Assembly (NCBI RefSeq): GCF_907165205.1 | Contig: NC_058193.1 | Span: 7,688,001-7,752,000, forward strand | Direction of reading: 5' to 3' | DNA from: Coccinella septempunctata | Lineage: Eukaryota > Arthropoda > Insecta > Coleoptera > Coccinellidae | DNA length: 64,000 nt | Shown here: piece after piece, positions 56,872 through 64,000 of the stretch | Layout: every line of letters begins with the position of its first letter | How positions within the stretch are numbered: position 1 is the first letter of the stretch | Made by a program: the position numbers and the translations under genes | The notes under the pieces: generated by a model | Told to the model about the DNA's origin: nothing | The model's database searches: none | What the model saw: only the letters and a program-made list of their open reading frames with translations

Positions 56872-57700
56872 TATTATAATATGTATATGTATACAATAGC
56901 CTTGGTCTGGTGTGGTTTTTCTGGGTTTCCCACATCCTTGCAATGAATATTGCACCATACTTTAATTGCCCCAGATAACAAATGGAGGATCTTTCTATAC
57001 TCTATACTCAGGAATTATTTTGCATGCAATTTTGGTATGTGATGATATGTATAGGTAATTGAGCAATTGAGCCTTGTGTTATAAGAGATAACAGATTAGA
57101 TTTTGAGGCGGCGTGTTGAGATGAATTCACTATAGCAAAGCAAAACCAGATCCCCTACTCATTCAGAATTCTCGCCAACAATAAATATGTCAAATGCGAT
57201 TGGTTTATAAGTCGACAATATTAGTGCTGGCGGTCAATGTGTTGAATGACGTTCCCCAGCAGTTTTCAACTGTGAGAACCATATCATGTGCTTTGCTATT
57301 GGAACCTATATACTGTATACAAGCATCTTTTAGGAATAAGATATTTCTCTCAAAATTAGTTCTGGTTTGATATTCATTGAGAGTATAGATCGACCTTCGT
57401 TAAATCGATTGAATCAATATACAGATTGTTTCACAAAGTGCGTTGAAGGGGAATTTATCCTAAACCAACCTAATTGCCAACAGTTAGGATTTTATAGTGT
57501 AGCAAGAAACATTGAATGTAGTTTCTTCTGTTCAGGTTTTTGAAGAAAAAAATTCAAGATTAGGTTAATTTTAACAATTTTTCACAAAAAAAAACATCTT
57601 TTCTTTTATTTTGTCCATCGCCGTATATCCTGACATTATGAAAATATGAAATAAAAAACAGGTCTTTTCATTTCAATATACATATTCATTTGCTGCTTGG
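56872..57700. other. No gene recognised
   Basis: AT-rich unique sequence. No TIR or coding motif seen. Confidence 0.4.
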
Positions 57701-58018
57701 GGTGTAAGGGGGAAGGATTCGTTTTATAGCCTCTCGTCTCAAATGCCAACCTTACCTACTCGCGGTGCACCCTGTTCTTACGAACGAGGCTCTGGCGACC
57801 GAACATGAGCGGTATAACTCTGTTTCCCACAATCACCTAGCCTAAATATTGGCTTCGGCAGGAAATGGCTCACTGCGTTGCTTAAGTTACGTCTCAGACC
57901 TTGTCGTCTCAGGTTACCTGTGCCACAAGATAATCTAGTCGCAACCGCAACCAAAGTTGCACTGACAGCGTTACCAGTGCAGCTTTAAAACACCTTCTAA
58001 CGCAGCTTCTACAAAAAG

Positions 58019-59076
58019 ATGGATCAGTCGAACAGGACAAAATTTGTATCCGGAGGTAAAATGCCCTCCCATTCGGATCTCCGGGGGAGGATGCCTGAGC
58101 GAGTGAATCATCGTACAACAACCAATGAAAAGCACATAGCTTTTGCAGCATGGAACGTCAGAACCTTGCTAGTGAACCCTAAGGCTGACCGACCAGAAAG
58201 GCGTACTGCCCTAATCGATAAGAAACTGCAACGAACATCCATTGCAATAGTTGCCTTAGGCGAGACACGCTTCTCGGACGAAGGAAGCTTGGTAGAACAT
58301 GCTTATACTTTTTTCTGGAAGGGCTTGCCAGAAGGCCAAATCAGACAACATGGTGTAGGCCTTGCCATTAGAAACGACCTGGCCGCCAAACTAACCGGAA
58401 ATCCAGTCGGCATCTCAGAACGTTTAATAACCCTACGCTTTCCTGCAGCAAATAACACGTTTGTGAACATCATTACAGTATACGCACCCACTTTGAACTC
58501 CTCTGACTACTCAAAGGACACTTTCTACGAAACACTCGTTGCTACATTAAGTAAAATCCCAAAACGGGAACGAATTATCCTCCTTGGAGACTTCAACGCC
58601 AGAGTGGGCAGATGTCAAGACTCAGAACTATGGCCGGGAATAATAGGGAAACACGGCACAGATAGCATTAATTGTGGAGGGAACGTCTGCTGGCTCTTTG
58701 TGCAGAACACAATCTTTGTATAACGAACACCTTCTTTATTACGAGACCCAATTCAAGGGGGACCTGGCGCCACCCGCGCTCAGGGCAATGGCACACTCTC
58801 GACTATATGATCATGCGAATAAAAGATCTCAAAGAGGTGTTGGTCACTGAACCCAGAGCAGATATGGAGTGCTGGACTGATCATAGGCTGGTAATCTCGA
58901 GAAGGAAGATCTCAATGCTCCCAAAATACCAACGCAAGCCAAAGTTACTGAGAGAGCGCCTTCAAATCTCCAAACTACAAAACCCTTCTACAAAGGAAAG
59001 CTTCACAGCTGCCGTCAAAGATAGCCTACAAATTCAGCGAAAGAAATACTGGGCTCAGAACGCTCCCGAAAATCCC
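58019..59076 (+). pseudogene. AP endonuclease domain of the CFDP2-like LINE
   Basis: FAAWNVRTLL (N of motif I) near residue 43, IVALGETRF (E) near 80, GVGLAIRN, ITVYAPTLNS (Y/P) near 155, LLGDFNARVG (D, N) near 190. After a frame change near 58690 come CITNTFF, WRHPRSGQWHTLDYMIM (D) and DHRLVISR (DH). All catalytic positions of the APE fold are visible. This enzyme nicks target DNA. The stop at 59077 ends the block. Confidence 0.85.
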
Positions 59077-59129
59077 TAGACTGGTTCGCCGACAAAGAAA
59101 CTCATAATGCACCCCTTCTGGAGGCAAAA

Positions 59130-61196
59130 CACAAAGCGATGAAAACAGCAATTAACAAGGCTGGCGATGTTGCAGCCCAAAAATGTTTTATAAACATAAA
59201 ACGCGAGGTCCGTCAAGGAATAAGAAAAATCAAGGACAGCTGGTGGAAAGAAGAAGCTAGGGAAATACAAGCTTACGCCGATAACCATGACTACAGGCGT
59301 TTTTTCGAAGCTATTAAAACTGTTTATGGTCGAAGCAGAAAAGCTAACTTTCCTATAAGAGATGCTCATGGAGCTATTCTAACTGATGATAGAAAAATTC
59401 TCGAAAGATGGAAGGAGCATTACTCACAGGTCTTGAATCAAAATAACGACTCGGACTTATCCATTTTAGACCTGCTCCCCGCGTATAATCCGATGACTTC
59501 GTTTGATGACGAAATCTCAATGTCGGAAATCATAAATGCGATTAAAAATATGTAAAATGATAAGTCACCTGGTCTAGACGGCATTCCAGCTGAGATATTC
59601 AAAGCCTTGGATGAAGACATTGTCAATAGTCTCCTAACACTATTCCGCAAGATCTGGGAACAGGGAGATGTCCCACAAGACTTCAGAGACGCTTTAGTTA
59701 TCAACCTCTATAAGAACAAAGGCGATACGTCGAATTGCAACAACTACAGGGACATATCGTTGCTTAGTGTGGCCGGTAAAATTCTCTCGAAGATTATGGC
59801 TAATCGTCTGGTTCCACTCCTAGAAAAGCTGATACCTGAATCCCAGTGCGGCTTTCGACCAAATCGAGGTACGGTGGACCTAATTTTCACACTGCGACAG
59901 CTGCAAGAGAAGGCCCTTGAACATCAATCAAGGATCTATACAGCCTACATCGATTTGAGTAAGGCCGTCGACTCGGTGAATCAGAAAGCACTATGAAAAA
60001 TCATGGTACGCCTTGGACTACCCGAAATTTTCTTAGCAGTGTGTAAAAGCCTTCATACCAACAACACCGCTAGAATACAGCATAATGGCTCTACAACCGA
60101 CCATTTCTTAAGCAACTCTGGAATATCACAAGGCTGCGTGTTATCGCCTTTACTGTTCAATGTTTTCGCCATAGCTGTATCGATAATTGCTGACATAGGT
60201 ATACCCGTAAGAGGTGTCGGTATTAGATTTAGATTTGATGGGGGCCTGTTTAACCTGAAGCGCCTCAGAGCAAAAACCCGTACCAAGTATATCACTGAAC
60301 TTCAATATGCAGACGACTGTTCACTTATCGCTAGCAGCTCGGAGGATCTACAGATAATGTTGGACACCTATAAACATATATACGAAGCTTTAGGCCTCAG
60401 ACTCAATATCGACAAAACCAAAATCCTGGTAAGTCCGCCAGAAAGCCTTCAAACAGATATCAGCCTGGAGAATGAAACTCTAGAATAGGTCGAGCAGTTC
60501 AAATACTTGGGAAGCTTCATAAATACTAGGGCTTACCTTGACACGGAAATACAAAACCGTATCAATTCGGCATCACGGGCATTCTGGAAGCTAAAGGATA
60601 GAGTGTTTCAAAATCACGACCTCAATCTGAAGACCAAGACAGCTGTTTACAAAGCAGTCCTCCTCCCAACGCTTCTTTACGGAAGCGAAAGCTGGACGCC
60701 TTACAGGCGACATATTAAACAGCTTGAACAAACGCAACAACGTCATCTAAGACAGATAATGCACATCAGATGGTTCCACAAAGTCTCGAATGCAGAAGTC
60801 TTGCCGCGCGCGAGTTGTACAACAATTGAGACTCAAGTAACGAGGGCCCGACTCAGATGGAGCGGCCACATTCTGAGGATGCAAGACACAAGACTCCACA
60901 AAATAGCTCTATATAGCGAATTCACTGAGGGAGCCCGGAAACCAGGAGGCCAGTATAAGCGGTTTAAGGATACACTACATCAATCCCTAAAATCAGTTAA
61001 TGCCAATCATAACTGGGAACAACTAGCGTTAGACAGGTCACAGTGGAGGTCTTTGGTACACAGTTATAATGGAGACTTGAGAAGGATACAGCGGCGGCCA
61101 GATCTGGTTGGTGACTATCCATGCACGGAGTGTGGTAGGATATGTAGGTCACGGTTGGGTTTCTACAGTCACAGGAAAGCACACAGTCGCAATTAG
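59130..61196 (+). pseudogene. Reverse transcriptase and C2H2 tail of the CFDP2-like LINE
   Basis: WWKEEAREIQAYADNHDYR and FPIRDAHGAIL lead into RT: SPGLDGIPAEIFKAL (59566), INLYKNKGDTSNCNNYRDIS, SQCGFRPNRGTVDLIF, AYIDLSKAVDSVN (motif A, F to V), GISQGCVLSPLLFNVF (motif B), LQYADDCSLIAS (motif C), EQFKYLGSF, LLYGSESWTPYRRHI, ARLRWSGHILRM. It ends in a zinc finger C-x2-C-x12-H-x3-H (CTECGRICRSR...HRKAH). Stops at 59553 (K to stop), 59994 (W to TGA) and 60486 are single-base changes, so the copy is young. Confidence 0.9.
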
Positions 61197-61358
61197 CCCT
61201 GAAAAATGATAAGTCTGTTCGCACCTCCTTTTTATTCATTTTTTTTCCTTTTTCTTTTTTCCCTTTTTTCGTCTTTTTGTAGATATAGCAAATAAATGAA
61301 AATGAATTCATTTGCTGAAACACCGTTTCAAATCGAACAAAAATTAAAGGTTTCAATA

Positions 61359-61620
61359 TTCATGTAAGAAAACGAGTTGACTCTATGCCGACGAAAGCCC
61401 GCCAATTTGAGCGTCACCGGAAGGCGAGGATATAAAAGCGACCCCATCAAATTCCAGAAGGGCCGGTTGAGAGCTAGAAGAGACGACGTATCGAGGCAGT
61501 TCGTAGAATAGAGTCGGCAGTCGGTCATAGGCTGAATTTTGTACGAATTGTAACAAGTAGAACAAATAAATTGTGAAATTCAATGTGTTATGAGTTTAAT
61601 AAGGGTGATCCTTACATTCA
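61359..61620 (+). mobile_element. Solo LTR, Gypsy-type, with TTCA target duplication
   Basis: TGTAAG at 61363 and CTTACA ending at 61616 bound a 254-bp LTR. TTCA repeats at 61359-61362 and 61617-61620, the 4-bp TSD expected for Gypsy elements. It contains a TATA box (GATATAAAAGCG, 61428) and AATAAA (61565). No internal region remains, so recombination between two LTRs probably removed it. Confidence 0.85.
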
Positions 61621-64000
61621 TATGAAAAAAATTCTTCCAACTGTCCTTACTCTACAAAATTTCGGGTCCCAGTCGAGAAACTATTACATATGGAATTGTT
61701 GGAAATTTTATTAGCAGAAACAGTCAGTGGAAATTAAGTACTGATTCATAGGTTTTCATATATTGCGAATAAAATTGATACAAATATATTGGATTGTTTC
61801 ACAATTCAATGTTTTTCCAACGATTTTTTTTCTGAGTTCGTGAACAGTACAGTTAGCCAAAACACTTATGATGAATGGAGAATATAATAAGTTATTTTTG
61901 TGAAGAGATTAAATGAGACTAGTTTCAATTTTTTAAATTTGGGAGTTACACAACTATTAGATTTGGTATGAATTGAACACTCAGATACATGTTGATTAAA
62001 ATTTGTTTCAGAACATTCAATACCTACTTAATTATAAAACTGAAGCATCTTAATTTTTAAGGAGCAAATTTCGGCAGATCAGCCAGAGTTTATTTTTGTG
62101 CCATAAAAAAATGATCTACCTTATTTTAACTCAACTGCTCCTCTTTTGTAGATACATTTATATAAAAGAAACAACAGAAAATTTATAGCTCCTTTTAAAA
62201 CTTGCAAAGCAGTACAACATATATCTAGAGAGTTTCAGATGTTACATCGAGATGACAATGCAATTAGGATTTCTGCATATTTATTATCATATCCTAAGCA
62301 TAGTTCCTGGACTATGAATTTCGATCGAAAATTGTATTCCATCTCCAAGGAAACATTGAAGAACTAAAGAAATTATTCTTCTAGCTTTTAACACTAACAT
62401 TTGAAATGGTAAACAAACATTGTCTGACCATAAAATGAGTATAATTAATTTCTATGCGTTATACTATGATGTTAGTGTTGGAGTACCATGCTAAACATTT
62501 TATAATATGTATATATAGTTCATTCAAGAATGATTGACATCCCACTAGGCCTTGAAAGTCCAGACGAACCTTAATATCTGGTTACAAAAGATATTCAATA
62601 ATTTCTGTAGTTTCAATCACAGAACTGAAATATCAAATATTACCTAGAAAAGTGTTTGAAAACAAGAAATATTCAAATTCAGAGCATATTCATCGGCATT
62701 CGAAATTGATACAATTATGTTTTCAATTTGTGAGATTAAATTACGAACATAAACAGCAGTAAAAATTCAAATTATCTGCTGTCAGTGCATAGATTCACAC
62801 ATAATAGGTCTATAGATCACTATCTATTCATAGGTATTACCAACCCGAATTTCGCAACACAAAATCTGAACTTATGGGCTATTACCAACCTAAATTCGAT
62901 TTTCCATAGCCACCCGAGATGTCAATCATTCTTGGATGGATATCAGTTAAAAATTATTCGGTTGCTCTTCACGAAAGTAATATAAAAATATTTCAATCAG
63001 CCTCTTTTATAATTTCAAATGGTTACAACCGAGCACGGCTCAGTGTTGGCTACGATTACAATAGGAGGCATGTAAAATTGGAACAAGTCATCTCAACATA
63101 TTCAGGTAGTAATGAGATTCTATCATTAACTTGAATGTCTAAACTCTGTTTCTCCACGAAATAATGAATTGAACAAATGTTGGGAATGAACTGTTCAGAA
63201 TATCTTATTACCTTTTGTTTCAGCCGTTCTTCAGCACATTGCATAATTTGGTGCATCAGTAGTTAAGTTTCTTTACTTGTGGCAACAATTTTTAATACTT
63301 TAACTGTTTTCCAAATGTGTTAATACAACCACTAACATTAGATCTGATAGGATCGTATTGTAGGACTTATTAAGAATGTTGATTCCTATTTGTCCATCAA
63401 ATTGGTAACTCTTTTCAGGCTAGAATGAAGTCCAAACGAGCGGATTCGTGAAAAGTATCAAATACTTCCAGCATTTTCTATATGAAATTGAAATGTTCAT
63501 ATGGTTGAAATGGTCATATCTACAATATTGCCTAATGGGTAGATATCCTGTGGGGATTTATTCAAGGCCTTCATTTCGAATTGATTTTTGCACTCTATGG
63601 GATGAAATCCCAAAAAGAGTTTCGATCATCTTCAGAGCTTCCAGATAATTAAGATCTAATTTTACAACCAAAATAGACAGGTTGTTTTCAAAGGTGAGGC
63701 TTTTTTTGAGGTAGGTAGAATCATCAAAAAAAGGCATTACACCAAAAATTGCCTGTATAAAATATTCAAGATGGCGGACCTATAACCCCAGAATTTTTAG
63801 TAAAATTTCATCAAATTGTAAGTACGGGGCTGTGGAAGAGGCTCCGACATCGAAAAATCTAAACATAACATAAAGAATTAGCTGGACCTATTTTGTTTAC
63901 AGTGGTTCAGTACATCCGAGTCAATCTCATTAATTTCATGAAGGATATTTGAAAATATTGTTGTATCGTGCGATTTGAGATGAAAACAGACACTTTATTG
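61621..64000. other. No gene recognised to the window end
   Basis: AT-rich sequence. A GTATAAAATATTCAAG stretch at 63755 resembles 41915-41930 (TATATAAAATATTCACC), a hint of a shared unnamed repeat. No frame here has motifs. Confidence 0.4.

Larger units (their letters stand above)
57700..61270 (+). mobile_element. Nearly complete AP-endonuclease LINE (CFDP2-like), recently inactivated
   Basis: The single ORF is spread over 58019-61196, with one frame change near 58690 and stops at 59077, 59553, 59994 and 60486. Domains follow in order: AP endonuclease, RT, then a C-terminal zinc finger. A GC-richer 5' UTR lies at about 57700-58018. 3' UTR with a T-rich stretch and GCAAATAAATGAAAATGAA near 61300. 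Relatives of this ORF are often annotated in other animals as craniofacial development protein 2-like; the clade name (RTE-like or other) is not settled from sequence alone. Confidence 0.85.

Overview
This window looks like a piece of an arthropod genome, most likely an insect, about 65% AT with long (TA)n microsatellites. I found no convincing host gene in 64 kb. Nearly all recognisable coding sequence belongs to transposable elements: CR1/jockey-type, R4/Dong-type and AP-endonuclease (CFDP2-like) LINEs, Gypsy and BEL/Pao LTR elements, small LTR elements, P-element-like, PIF/Harbinger-like and hAT-sized DNA transposons, MITEs, long foldback elements, a tRNA-like SINE and short Penelope-type hammerhead motifs. 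The region reads as a transposon graveyard with several layers of nesting. Many nesting events can be dated relative to each other because an uninterrupted relative (an empty site) is also in the window, or because target-site duplications (TSDs) are visible.

Layout. 1-1240: LINE 3' half. 1260-2610: decayed Gypsy protease/RT/RNase H. 2610-8640: a Harbinger-like repeat family in several copies. One copy is split by a 1.69-kb element with 287-bp terminal inverted repeats (TIRs) carrying a spliced orphan gene, and also by a MITE; a 615-bp TIR element splits a related repeat. A P-element-like transposase fragment with a recognisable intron lies at 3349-3920. 9720-17227: an R4-type LINE 3' part, a CR1/jockey-type LINE and a Gypsy integrase piece, of which 3,090 bp is tandemly duplicated almost without change. 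17620-18105: Gypsy integrase C-terminus. 19224-20100: LINE ORF1. 20620-25910: BEL/Pao integrase, broken by tandem MITEs and by a 3.74-kb TIR element with an 8-bp TSD. 26100-28460: a BEL leader and gag fused in frame to an R4 LINE tail. 28486-29824: another R4 LINE copy.

29830-39640 appears to be one minus-strand CR1/jockey-type LINE opened by about 6 kb of later insertions: a 1.3-kb foldback, a (TA)n tract, an R4/Dong LINE with an intact 635-codon frame, and an inverted dimer of a gag-only LTR element. 39700-42180 holds two hammerhead-like motifs. 42180-45430 is a second minus-strand LINE split by a 1.75-kb insertion containing a LINE RNase H tail and a SINE. A pol-less LTR element (45635-48799) sits in a (TA)n tract and has an abnormal 3' end. 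50777-57700 is mostly foldback elements sharing ACAGGGTG-like ends. 57700-61270 is a nearly complete AP-endonuclease LINE with one frameshift and four stops. A solo Gypsy-type LTR with a 4-bp TSD is at 61363-61616. The rest, to 64000, is AT-rich sequence without recognised features.

The strongest leads are two TIR elements that carry orphan protein families (4471-6160 and 22071-25813), repeated use of (TA)n tracts as insertion sites, the inverted gag-only dimer, the in-frame Gag-LINE fusion, and short hammerhead-bearing insertions. All calls come from reading the sequence; no database search was possible.
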